This document shows, in pieces, positions 53,997-62,134 of a DNA stretch of 64,000 bases (positions within the stretch are counted from its first letter, which is position 1; each line of letters begins with the position of its first letter). This DNA comes from Bryobacteraceae bacterium (GTDB taxonomy: Bacteria > Acidobacteriota > Terriglobia > Bryobacterales > Bryobacteraceae), in NCBI GenBank assembly GCA_041394945.1, contig JAWKHH010000003.1:124001-188000 (forward strand), given 5' to 3'. Under the pieces are notes generated by a model. It worked only from the letters and a program-made list of their open reading frames with translations, ran no database searches and was not told the origin of the DNA. A program made the translations under genes and the position numbers.

Positions 53997-54825
53997 GCTG
54001 CCTATTTTGGCACATGGGCCCCCCGGACGCGTGGATCATCCGGTCCACCAGCGCCTCCACCCCTTCCCCAGGTTCGCCCAGCGCCGTCCGCGTCCGGTAG
54101 CCCGGCGTCGCCAACGGATCGCTCTCGCCCGCCTCCCGGCGCAGTTGCGCCACTACCAGTCGGCTTTCGTCCCACCTCCCCGCCAGCGCCTCCCCCTGCA
54201 AACGCCGGATCCCGTCGGCGGCTTCCAGCATCCGAAGATCCCGCGCCTGTGGATCGGCGCCGCTCTCTTCTTCGAGCACCGTCAGCGTCAACGCCAGCCC
54301 CAGACGCGCCGCCAGCCGGCTGTCCCGTTCGAACGCCGCAACGAACCCACGCCGGTTGTAGAGTCCGGTCAACGAATCCGTCAACGCCGCCGACCGCAAC
54401 GCGCGCAGCCACCCGTGCCGCTCGATCGCCGACCGGAGCGCCCGCCCCAGCGGCATGCAATCGATGTCTTCCCGAATCAGGTACTCCTGCGCGCCGCGCC
54501 GCAACAGCCGCACGCCGAGCCGTTCCTCGGCCGATGAAACCAGCACGACAAACGGCGTCTCCGGAACAAGCGCCTGCAGCCGTGCGTAGGCTTCCTCGCA
54601 CTCCCGGCCTTCCATGCTCACGAGCACGGCGTCGAAGGCGCCGCTTTCCACCACCGCCCGGGCCTCTTCGAAGTCGAGCGCGTACTCGCGCCCGAACGTG
54701 GCTACGAACGCCCCCTGCCCCCGCAGTTCCTCCAATTCGGTGAACGCCTCTTCGAGCAGCTGCACCTGCTCGAGATCGCTTTCCACCACCAGGACTCGCA
54801 ACGCCGCATCGCTCAACACACGCAC
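53968..54825 (-). CDS. Degenerate receiver plus degenerate GGDEF protein
   Basis: The 285-residue protein has a REC-like domain (LRVLVVESDLEQVQLLEEAF, residues about 8-130), in which the phospho-acceptor strand reads AVLVSMEG and so lacks the Asp. It is followed by a GGDEF-type segment (ALTDSLTGLYNRRGFVAAFE, about 145-240) whose signature GGDEF is replaced by RWDES. It is therefore unlikely to make c-di-GMP and may act by binding. The start GTG 54825 is adjacent to GGAGGT; an in-frame GTG at 54819 has better spacing. It lies 38 nt downstream of the sigma-54 activator gene and overlaps the glycosyltransferase gene. Confidence 0.78.
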   Translation of the reverse strand: MRVLSDAALRVLVVESDLEQVQLLEEAFTELEELRGQGAFVATFGREYALDFEEARAVVESGAFDAVLVSMEGRECEEAYARLQALVPETPFVVLVSSAEERLGVRLLRRGAQEYLIREDIDCMPLGRALRSAIERHGWLRALRSAALTDSLTGLYNRRGFVAAFERDSRLAARLGLALTLTVLEEESGADPQARDLRMLEAADGIRRLQGEALAGRWDESRLVVAQLRREAGESDPLATPGYRTRTALGEPGEGVEALVDRMIHASGGPMCQNRQLESCAGRHL

Positions 54826-54863
54826 ACCTCCGCATGTGTAGTGCGGCGGAAACCGGATAGTTC

Positions 54864-55886
54864 TCAGCCGACGAGATCGTATTGCTTGATTTTGCGGTAA
54901 AGGGTGGTCCGGCCGATCCGCAGCATGAACGCCGCCCGGCTGCGGTCGCCATGCGCCGCGTGCAGCGCTCGTTGAATGTGGATCTTCTCAACTTCCTCGA
55001 GCGGCAGAATCGCGCCGGCGTCTTCCGATTGCGGCGGGATGCGCGCGGTCGTCGACGTCTGGACGTGATGGCCGGTCCCCGAAGCCGAAGCCGAAGCCGT
55101 GGCATGCATCGCTTGCCCGCGCCGCGCGTGCAAGTAGTTCTGCACCGTCGTGGGCATGTCGGTCAGGTGTAGGCAGGGTCCGGTGTTGATCGCCACCATC
55201 TGCTGCACGCAGTTCTCGAGCTCGCGGACATTCCCAGGCCATTCATAGGCCACGAACGCGTCGATCACGTCTTCGCTGAGCCGGTGGCCACGTCCGTAGC
55301 GCGACAGGAAGTGCCCCGCCAGCACCGGGATGTCATCTTTGCGATCCCGCAGCGGCGCCAGCTTGATCGTCACTACGTTCAGCCGATAGTACAGGTCCCG
55401 CCGGAAGTTGCCCCGTTCCACTTCCTTCAGCAGGTCCCGGTTCGTGGCCGCCACCAGCCGGAAGTCCGAGCGCTTCGCCGACAACGATCCAACCGGCCGG
55501 AACTCCTTCTCTTGAAGGACGCGCAACAGCTTCGCCTGCAAATCGAGCGGCAGCTCACCGATCTCGTCGAAGAACGCCGTGCCCCCATTGGCCAGTTCGA
55601 TCAGCCCCAGCTTCTGGCCCACCGCGCCCGTGAACGCGCCCCGCGCGTGCCCGAACAGTTCGCTTTCCAACAGAGGGCCCACCAGGCTCGAACAGTCGAT
55701 CGTCACAAACGGACCCTCTGGAGCCGCCTGATAGATGCTCCGGGCGACCACTTCCTTCCCCGTTCCCGTCTCCCCCAAGATGAGAACAGGCCAGCGGCCG
55801 CGCGCCACTTTGTCCACATTCCGGAGGACTTGCTGAGTCCGGATCGAGTTGCCAACCATTAGTGGCTCGGAAGTCGCGCCAGTCAT
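54864..55886 (-). CDS. Sigma-54-dependent transcriptional activator without N-terminal sensor domain
   Basis: The 340-residue activator starts almost directly with the AAA+ domain: Walker A LILGETGTGKEVVARSIY, GAFTGA loop in FGHARGAFTGAVGQKLGLIE, Walker B GGTAFFDEIGEL, the sensor/arginine region FRRDLYYRLNVVTIKLAPLR and YEWPGNVRELENCVQQM. A short Ala/Ser linker precedes a Fis-type HTH (IQRALHAAHGDRSRAAFMLR). It binds enhancer sites and opens sigma-54 promoters. With no sensor domain it must be controlled by a partner, perhaps the REC/GGDEF-like protein. An open frame reaches 56000, but ATG 55886 fits the domain start; GGAGGAG lies about 14 nt upstream. Confidence 0.9.
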   Translation of the reverse strand: MTGATSEPLMVGNSIRTQQVLRNVDKVARGRWPVLILGETGTGKEVVARSIYQAAPEGPFVTIDCSSLVGPLLESELFGHARGAFTGAVGQKLGLIELANGGTAFFDEIGELPLDLQAKLLRVLQEKEFRPVGSLSAKRSDFRLVAATNRDLLKEVERGNFRRDLYYRLNVVTIKLAPLRDRKDDIPVLAGHFLSRYGRGHRLSEDVIDAFVAYEWPGNVRELENCVQQMVAINTGPCLHLTDMPTTVQNYLHARRGQAMHATASASASGTGHHVQTSTTARIPPQSEDAGAILPLEEVEKIHIQRALHAAHGDRSRAAFMLRIGRTTLYRKIKQYDLVG

Positions 55887-56050
55887 TCTCTCTGTTAGAA
55901 CTCCTCCACAATCGTCACGAAGGCGGGTACTGCTTGCAACCGATCGTATTGTTTTGCGGCCGTTGTCACCTGCAGGCTCTCTCTCCTGTTTGTAGTGCAA
56001 GTACCGTTAAAAAAATCTACCGCGATTTGCACGGTCGCCACAAGATCCAG

Positions 56051-56113
56051 ATCGGGGTAACGTCTTAGATCGCTTGAAGGACGACCGTACCCCAATCGGG
56101 GAAACGTTCCTAG
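56051..56113. promoter_or_regulatory. Pair of direct repeats, candidate regulator sites
   Basis: ATCGGGGTAACGTCTTAG (56051-56068) and ATCGGGGAAACGTTCCTAG (56095-56113) lie 44 bp apart, start to start, close to four helical turns. The second holds the near-palindrome GGAAACGTTCC. They are in the 266-nt gap between rlpA and the sigma-54 activator, which has no gene that I can see. A seven-A run at 56009-56015 is the only T-run for a minus-strand terminator here. Confidence 0.35.
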
Positions 56114-56152
56114 TACTGCTGCACGCGGGGGGATGGCGCTGTGCGGCCTATC

Positions 56153-56698
56153 TCACGGTCTGATTACCACCACCCGCACCCGCGCTGTTCCAGGCCCGAT
56201 CATGTCGATCTCGCGCGCCGCCGCCCTGGACAGATCGATGATGCGGTTCTTCACGAACGGACCACGATCATTGATTCGCACTTTGGTCGTCTTGCCATTC
56301 GCGAGATTTTGAACCCGAACGTGGGTACCGAACGCGTACCGTCGATGCGCCGCCGTCCATCCGTCCATATCGTAGATCTCGCCGCTCGCCGTCGGCTTGC
56401 CGTGATACCCCGGTCCATACCAGCTCGCGACGCCGCGCTCCGTCGCTCCAATGCGAGGCGTCACCACCTTCGCGCGCCGGCCGCCGCACGACATCGCGCA
56501 TAGAGTGGCGATCAGGCAGATCGACACGGCCGCCGGCGCCTGCCGGACACCGGGGTTCACTCTTCGCTTCGCGTCCGCTTCCTCACGGTTCCCTTCGCCG
56601 CGATCGGAGAGGATGAAGCCATGCCGGGCTTCGTGACGCGCTCCGCCGCGTTCAACGAACGCTGTGTCTCCGCTTGCTCCTGTCTCTTTCAAAGACAT
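56153..56698 (-). CDS. rlpA: RlpA-type rare lipoprotein (septal ring lytic transglycosylase)
   Basis: The 181-residue frame has a hydrophobic lipoprotein signal (AVSICLIATLCAMSC) and a double-psi beta-barrel with GVASWYGPGYHGKPTASGE, HRRYAFGTHVRVQNLANG and RINDRGPFVKNRIIDLSRAA, the RlpA pattern including the catalytic Asp of the GDR-like motif. It would cleave denuded glycan strands at the septum; no SPOR domain is present. The ATG at 56698 has a GGAG 8 nt upstream but places about 60 residues before the lipobox. The GTG at 56560 would give a normal 25-residue signal and is probably the functional start. Confidence 0.85.
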   Translation of the reverse strand: MSLKETGASGDTAFVERGGARHEARHGFILSDRGEGNREEADAKRRVNPGVRQAPAAVSICLIATLCAMSCGGRRAKVVTPRIGATERGVASWYGPGYHGKPTASGEIYDMDGWTAAHRRYAFGTHVRVQNLANGKTTKVRINDRGPFVKNRIIDLSRAAAREIDMIGPGTARVRVVVIRP

Positions 56699-56903
56699 TC
56701 GACACTCCGCTTCGCACGGTCGAACTCCCCTCGCCGATCGGCTCCGCTTCCCGCCCCGCGCCGCCTGCCCGGCTCTCTCTCAACCCCGCTGGAACAGTGC
56801 ACCTTTGCAGGACGCGACATAAAACAATTCTAGCAAGCGGCGTTTTTTTCGATGACCGTTGCGTTCGTTGAATCGAGCGCGCGCGCAACTGAAAAAATTT
56901 CTC

Positions 56904-56932
56904 TTGACTTTCGCTCCAGTACACCTTATATA
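56904..56932 (+). promoter_or_regulatory. Strong sigma-70-type promoter of the lysine-rich gene
   Basis: TTGACT (56904-56909), a 17-nt spacer, and TATATA (56927-56932). It is the best promoter in the window and should start transcription near 56939, about 55 nt before the ATG. The 205 nt between it and the rlpA start show nothing else. Confidence 0.7.
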
Positions 56933-56993
56933 TGAATCACGCTGCGGTCTCACGCAAGAGATCGCAAATTTTGATGTTAGGGAGAATGAATCA

Positions 56994-57089
56994 ATGAAGT
57001 ACGCAACCAAGAAGGCCGTGAAGAAGGCGGCCAAGAAGGCCGCGAAGAAGGCTCCGGCCAAGAAAAAGGCCGCGAAGAAGAAGAAGTAA
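56994..57089 (+). CDS. 31-residue lysine/alanine-rich basic protein (histone H1-like)
   Basis: This gene is too short to stand out as an ORF by itself. From ATG 56994, with AGGGAG about 9 nt upstream, it encodes 31 residues starting MKYATKKAVKKAAKKAAKK and ending in KAAKKKK; nearly two thirds are Lys and most of the rest Ala. The pattern equals the C-terminal tails of H1/Hc-like nucleoproteins, which bind DNA or RNA by charge. A near-perfect promoter and an intrinsic terminator bracket it, so the unit is monocistronic and likely abundant. Longer in-frame reading from 56859 lies upstream of the start site and is not expected to be translated. Confidence 0.78.
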   Translation: MKYATKKAVKKAAKKAAKKAPAKKKAAKKKK

Positions 57090-57145
57090 GCTTCTTCGAG
57101 TCTCGCGTTCGCAAGGACGCAAAGACGCGGTTCGACGCAGTCAAC

Positions 57146-57175
57146 AACGGCCCCGGAAAACCCGGGGCCGTTTCT
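57146..57175 (+). terminator. Intrinsic terminator of the lysine-rich gene
   Basis: AACGGCCCCGG (57146-57156) pairs perfectly with CCGGGGCCGTT (57162-57172) around a 5-nt loop, followed by TCTCATT. It sits between the lysine-rich gene and the convergent phosphoesterase gene, so it may serve both. Confidence 0.75.
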
Positions 57176-57205
57176 CATTGGTGCATCGTTTTTGATGCTC
57201 GCCGT

Positions 57206-59671
57206 CTATCGGATTGCAGCCGGCGGCTGCCCTGGGAACCAGAAGCGATGCACCGGCAGCGGCATCTCCGAATCGGCCCCCTTCATCGCCTTCCAGATGA
57301 TCTCGTTCAACGCGAACATCGGGGCGCGGTCCACGTCGCTGAAGTCCATCTCGAGCGATTCCTTCGCGCCCCACGCCGTCACCAGGTTCTTCTCGTCGAG
57401 ATCGAGATCCGGCTTCACCTGCGTGTACGGCTCCAGGTCCGCTTTCGTCGAAAACGCGTTGTACATCGGCGTCGCCGCCGCGTCGAATTGGCTCATCGGC
57501 GGCAGCCCCAGCAACAGCTCCATCGTACGTAGCATCGACGATGTCGTATAGAGCGTGTTGTCGAGAAACTTCCTTTTCGTGTACGGACTCACCACGAGCC
57601 CCGTCGTCCTCCGCGCGTCCACGTGATCGGAACCGTCCTGCGCGTCGTCTTCGATCACGAAGATCGCCGTCTCCGGCCAGTAGCGCGAGTGTGTCACGCG
57701 GTCAACGACCATCCCCACCGCCCAATCGTTGTTCGCCACCATCGCCCGCGGCGTGTTCGCGCCCGGCGAGGCGCCACGCGTGTGGTTCTCCGGCAGGCTC
57801 ATCACGATGTAGTTCGGCAGCCGTTTGTCCGCATCGGCGCTATCGTAGTTGCGCTCGTACTCGTCGAACTCCTCGATAAAGGCCCGCGCATTGTCGGTAT
57901 CGCGCATCCCGGGGAGCTTGAACTTCGGCGCTACGTGGCCCAACAGCCCACCCACTCCCGGTGAGGCTTCCATGGTCGTGCCGTCGCTCGCCCGCGTCGC
58001 GTATTCGCCGTAGCTGCGATACGTAAGCCCCTTTTTCTTCGCCATGTCCCACATCTGCCCCGCCGCCGGCACGTACGCCTCCGACATCCCGCCTCGGTTG
58101 CTGTGCCCGCCGTACTGCGGCGGCCAGTTCTTCTCGTTGTAGTCGGTGGCGTAGGCCGAGTTCGACCACGAATGCCCGTCCACGCTAACCTCACCGTCGC
58201 AGTACAGATTGTCGAACAGCACGAACTGCTCGGCGAGGCGATGCTGGTTCGGCGTGATGTCCTTGCCGAAAATCGTCAGCCGCGCATCGCCGTTGCCCTT
58301 CGCGATGTCGCCGAACACCTGGTCGTAGGTGCGATTTTCCTTGATGATGTAAATCACGTGCTTGATCGCCGACCCCGCACCCACCTCGCTCGGCACAACG
58401 CTCGGCGCCGAAGGAGCCTTCGCCCGCACCAGCAGATCGTCGTTGTAGGGCGTGTTCGCGTAGACTTGCTTCGTCCACGGCCCGATCTGCTTGCGAAGGT
58501 TCGCCAGGCTCACGATGTTCACGCTGCCCTTCTGCAGGCTCTTCACCGATCCGTTGCCGCCTTCCCCCGGCGGCAGCGTCGAATGCGGTCCGCGTTCGTC
58601 CGAGTACGACCCCATGCCCTTGCTGTTGCCGACATAGAGCCTTGACTCGCGTCCGCCCACGATCGTCAGCGCCGAAGGATACCAGCCCGCCGGCAGGAAC
58701 CCGATCACTTCGCTCTCCCCCGCCTCGGCCACGCGCACCATCGCCACCGCGTTGTTATCGGCGTTGGCCACGAACAATGTTCCGGTGGCCCGATCGAGAT
58801 GCAAGGCGTTCGGCGTGGTTCCTTCCGGGGCGTGCGGGAACAACGACACCGTGATCTTCTCCACCGCCCGCCGCTTCGCGGTGTCGATCACCACCACCGT
58901 GTTGTCGTTGGCGCAGGAGACGAACAGCCGCCCGTCCGTTCCCAACTCGAGATCGTTGGGACTGTCGCCGGCCTCGATCGTCGCCGTCACCCGATTCGTC
59001 GCCGTGTCGATCACCGAGATCGAATCGCTCCCCCAGTTCGAAACGTAGACCGTAGAACCGTCTTCCGAAACCACCACGTCGTACGGACTCGCCTGTACCT
59101 GGATCCGCGTCACCAGCTTCCCGGTTGCCGTGTCGAACACCGCCACGTTCCCTGCGTTCGGCGAGTAGCCCCGGTTGGCCGCGTAGAGCAGCGCCTTCTT
59201 CGGATGGTGCGCCACGCCGGACCAGTAGATGTTCTCGAGCGGCGCGGTCTCCTCGAGCGTCGCCGCCGGCTTCTCGGTCAGGCGCCCGGCCTTGTAGCCG
59301 AAAACGTAAATCGGCGCCCGCGAGGGATCGCGCCGGCTCTGCGCGTTGCCGCCCGAAACGTACAGCTTGTCGCCGGCCGGATTCCACGCCAGCCCGAGCC
59401 ACGCCGACTTCAGCGGGATCCGCTGCACGGCTTCGCCCCTTGCCGTGTCGATCACCACCAACCCGTGGGGATTGAACCCGCCGTGCGTCGCGATCACCGC
59501 CTTCCCATCCGGCGCCGCCACCACGTTCAGCACCATGTCCTCGGTCGGAATCGGTTTGCCCGCCGGCGTAATCCGCCAGCCGTTGGGGAGAAAGTAGCCT
59601 CCCTCCACCGGCTGCGGTTTGGTCTGCGCGAATAACGCCGCGCCAAGAAGCATCAGGACTGTGAGTCGCAT
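57206..59671 (-). CDS. Exported YVTN-propeller plus phosphoesterase (acid phosphatase-like) protein
   Basis: The 821-residue protein has a signal peptide (LTVLMLLGAALFAQ). Residues about 30-380 are a seven-bladed YVTN-type propeller (NVAVFDTATGKLVTRIQVQA, SPYDVVVSEDGSTVYVSNWG, SISVIDTATNRVTATIEAGD). Residues about 440-790 are a phosphoesterase of the phospholipase C/acid phosphatase superfamily: HVIYIIKENRTYDQVFGD, EVSVDGHSWSNSAYATDY, YIVMSLPENHTRG and VIEDDAQDGSDHVDARRT carry the metal ligands. A secreted phosphatase or phospholipase is likely. The start is divergent from the CRTAC1 gene, 90 nt away. Confidence 0.88.
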   Translation of the reverse strand: MRLTVLMLLGAALFAQTKPQPVEGGYFLPNGWRITPAGKPIPTEDMVLNVVAAPDGKAVIATHGGFNPHGLVVIDTARGEAVQRIPLKSAWLGLAWNPAGDKLYVSGGNAQSRRDPSRAPIYVFGYKAGRLTEKPAATLEETAPLENIYWSGVAHHPKKALLYAANRGYSPNAGNVAVFDTATGKLVTRIQVQASPYDVVVSEDGSTVYVSNWGSDSISVIDTATNRVTATIEAGDSPNDLELGTDGRLFVSCANDNTVVVIDTAKRRAVEKITVSLFPHAPEGTTPNALHLDRATGTLFVANADNNAVAMVRVAEAGESEVIGFLPAGWYPSALTIVGGRESRLYVGNSKGMGSYSDERGPHSTLPPGEGGNGSVKSLQKGSVNIVSLANLRKQIGPWTKQVYANTPYNDDLLVRAKAPSAPSVVPSEVGAGSAIKHVIYIIKENRTYDQVFGDIAKGNGDARLTIFGKDITPNQHRLAEQFVLFDNLYCDGEVSVDGHSWSNSAYATDYNEKNWPPQYGGHSNRGGMSEAYVPAAGQMWDMAKKKGLTYRSYGEYATRASDGTTMEASPGVGGLLGHVAPKFKLPGMRDTDNARAFIEEFDEYERNYDSADADKRLPNYIVMSLPENHTRGASPGANTPRAMVANNDWAVGMVVDRVTHSRYWPETAIFVIEDDAQDGSDHVDARRTTGLVVSPYTKRKFLDNTLYTTSSMLRTMELLLGLPPMSQFDAAATPMYNAFSTKADLEPYTQVKPDLDLDEKNLVTAWGAKESLEMDFSDVDRAPMFALNEIIWKAMKGADSEMPLPVHRFWFPGQPPAAIR

Positions 59672-59761
59672 GGTGAACCATTATGTCTCGCCCGAAGCGG
59701 ACCGCGAATGACAGTACGGTTGCGGTTCGATGGCATCCGCCGATGCTATCCTCGGGAACGG

Positions 59762-62134
59762 ATGCGCATCGCAGCCGCGGTCCTGCTCATTGGTTCGCTC
59801 GCCGCCGCGCAGGACTCCCCCCTTCGCGCCGCGCTGGACCTCCTGCGCGACAGCAGGACCGAGGACGCCCGCACTCGCCTCCGCGCCCTCATCGAAGCCT
59901 CCCCCAGCGACGCCGAACTCTACTACCAGCTCTCGCGCTCCTACCTGATCGACTTCAACGAACGCCGCGATCCGGCCCAGCAGCGCACCGCCCTGGCCCT
60001 CGCATTGGAAGCGCTCTCCAACGCCCTCGACCGGAACCCCGATCACATTCAGGCGCTCAAATCGAAGGCCGTCATCCACGCCCGGGCCGAACTGCTCTTC
60101 TACAATCCCAACCTCGCCTACAAACTCGCCGCACGCGTCGCCGAACTGGAGCCCTCGGCCAACGAGTATCTGCTCGGCCTTACTGACTGGCTCTCCGGCG
60201 AGGTTCGCTTCACTGCCGAATCCGGCCATCGCGTCCCCCACGACCCCCTCCTCGGCCTCGACCGGTCCATCGCCTTGCTTGATCGCGTGATCGATTCCTC
60301 CGTGCCCTACACCAACGAAGAAGCGCTCGGGTTCTTTCAACTCGGCCGCACTCTCTCCCGCCGTGGCGACTTCCCCGGAGCCGTGCGCTATCTCGAGCGC
60401 GCCCTCTCCCGTCCCGCCAACGCGTCCATCGCAACCGAGATCCTCCGCGAGATCGGCTCCGCCCACTACCGCATGGCCAACTTCGCCGAAGCCGCGCGGA
60501 CTTTCTATCGTTTGCTCGAACGCGAGGTGAACGATGGGAACCGCTGGCTGCTCCGCGCCGCCGTCGACGCCTGGAAGGACGCCTCCATCCAACTACCTCC
60601 GGCCATGCGCTTCGAACTCAACGAACCGCGCCCCGGCAAGACCGTTCAGATCGCCTTCGAAGACATCGCGCCCACCCTTGGCGTCGACCGTCTCGACGGA
60701 AACGGCACATGCGCCATGGGCGACTACGACGGCGACGGCAAGATCGACCTCTTCCTCGCCGGCAGCGGCGCCTTCCTCGCCGCCTATCGCAACGAAGGCG
60801 CGCGTTTCGCCGACGTCACTGAAAAGCTCGGCCTCCATCGCGTGCCCTCCGGCTACAGCTTGAACCTCGTCGACTACGACGGCGATGGCCGCCTCGATCT
60901 CTACCTGGCATTGAACGGCTGGAGCGGACCGATGCCGAACCGCCTTTACCGCAACACGCCCGAAGGCTTTGCCGACGTATCCGAGCAAACCGGCGTCGCC
61001 GACGCCGGCTCCGGATTCGTCTCCCTCTGGGGCGATCTCGACAACGACGGCGACCTCGACCTCGCCATCGCCAACGGCGTTCTCAAGGACGGTTCCACAC
61101 CTCAGCTCTACCGCAACGACGGTGGCAAGTTCACCCGCGCCACCATCAATGCCGGCATCCGCGAGCCGCCCTCCTGGGGCGCCATCGGCATCGCACTCGG
61201 CGACTACGACCGCGACGGCGACCTCGACTTCTTCGTGAATGGCCTCGCCGGCTCTCCCAATCGCCTCTATCGCAACGAAGGCGGCTGGCGCTTCACCGAC
61301 GTCGCGGGAGAGGCCGGCGTCGCCATGCAGGGCCACAGCGGCTACGTGGCCTTCTTCACCGACTACGACAACGACGGCTTCCCCGACCTGCTCGCTACCG
61401 CCCTCGCGCCCTGGGATGCCGCCGTCGACGGCCTCAAGCTCGGCTTCGATCCCCGCCGCGTCCACACCGACAGCGTGCGCCTCTACCGCAACCAGGGCGA
61501 CGGCGCGTTTCGCGACGCCACCGCCGAAGCCCGCCTCTCCGCTCCCATGGGCGTGATGGGCGCCGGAGTCGCCGACATCGACAACGACGGGTACACCGAC
61601 TTCTACTTCGGCACTGGCGACCCGCAAATGACCCGCCTCGAGCCGAACCGCTTCTTCCGCAACAACGGCAACGGAACCTTCAGCGACATCACCTTCGCCA
61701 CCGGCATCGCCCGCCCCGGACAGAAAGGGCACGGCGTCTGCTTCGCCGACATCGACGAAGACGGCGGCCTCGACCTATATGCCCAACTCGGCGGCCACTA
61801 CCCCGGCGACCACGCCCGCAATGCCTTCTACCGCAACCTCCGCGGATCCGAAAACCACTGGCTCGCGATCGATCTCGAAGGTCTCGGCGCCAACCGCAAC
61901 GGCATCGGCGCGGCCGTCATCGCGAAAGCCGGCAAGCTCACCGTCTACCGCGAGGTGAAGGGCGGCGAAGGCTTCGGCTCGACGAATCCCTATCGCGTCC
62001 ACATCGGACTCGGCGGAGCGTCAAAAGCGGACGTCGAGGTCCGCTGGCCCTCCGGAGCGGTCAGCCAACTGCACACCGCCGCCAATCGCGTCATCCGCGT
62101 GAAAGAAGAGCGAAAACTCCTAGCGCCGCCGTAG
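59762..62134 (+). CDS. CRTAC1-family exported protein: TPR, FG-GAP/VCBS propeller and ASPIC/UnbV domain
   Basis: The 790-residue protein has a signal peptide (MRIAAAVLLIGSLAAAQ), TPR-like helices (about 20-280) and a propeller with seven calcium-type loops: DYDGDGKIDLF, DYDGDGRLDLY, DLDNDGDLDLA, DYDRDGDLDFF, DYDNDGFPDLL, DIDNDGYTDFY and DIDEDGGLDLY. The C-terminus is an UnbV domain (KADVEVRWPSGAVSQLHTAA). These proteins are abundant in acidobacteria; the role is probably carbohydrate or surface binding. ATG 59762 gives the signal peptide; the frame from 59708 is extra. A TATCCT hexamer lies 9 nt before the ATG. The 3' end overlaps the convergent gene by 15 nt. Confidence 0.88.
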   Translation: MRIAAAVLLIGSLAAAQDSPLRAALDLLRDSRTEDARTRLRALIEASPSDAELYYQLSRSYLIDFNERRDPAQQRTALALALEALSNALDRNPDHIQALKSKAVIHARAELLFYNPNLAYKLAARVAELEPSANEYLLGLTDWLSGEVRFTAESGHRVPHDPLLGLDRSIALLDRVIDSSVPYTNEEALGFFQLGRTLSRRGDFPGAVRYLERALSRPANASIATEILREIGSAHYRMANFAEAARTFYRLLEREVNDGNRWLLRAAVDAWKDASIQLPPAMRFELNEPRPGKTVQIAFEDIAPTLGVDRLDGNGTCAMGDYDGDGKIDLFLAGSGAFLAAYRNEGARFADVTEKLGLHRVPSGYSLNLVDYDGDGRLDLYLALNGWSGPMPNRLYRNTPEGFADVSEQTGVADAGSGFVSLWGDLDNDGDLDLAIANGVLKDGSTPQLYRNDGGKFTRATINAGIREPPSWGAIGIALGDYDRDGDLDFFVNGLAGSPNRLYRNEGGWRFTDVAGEAGVAMQGHSGYVAFFTDYDNDGFPDLLATALAPWDAAVDGLKLGFDPRRVHTDSVRLYRNQGDGAFRDATAEARLSAPMGVMGAGVADIDNDGYTDFYFGTGDPQMTRLEPNRFFRNNGNGTFSDITFATGIARPGQKGHGVCFADIDEDGGLDLYAQLGGHYPGDHARNAFYRNLRGSENHWLAIDLEGLGANRNGIGAAVIAKAGKLTVYREVKGGEGFGSTNPYRVHIGLGGASKADVEVRWPSGAVSQLHTAANRVIRVKEERKLLAPP

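Noticed and set aside
56009..56040. T-run (seven A on the plus strand) as a rlpA terminator
   Set aside because: The preceding stem on the minus strand is only about 4 bp, and the site is over 100 nt beyond the rlpA stop.
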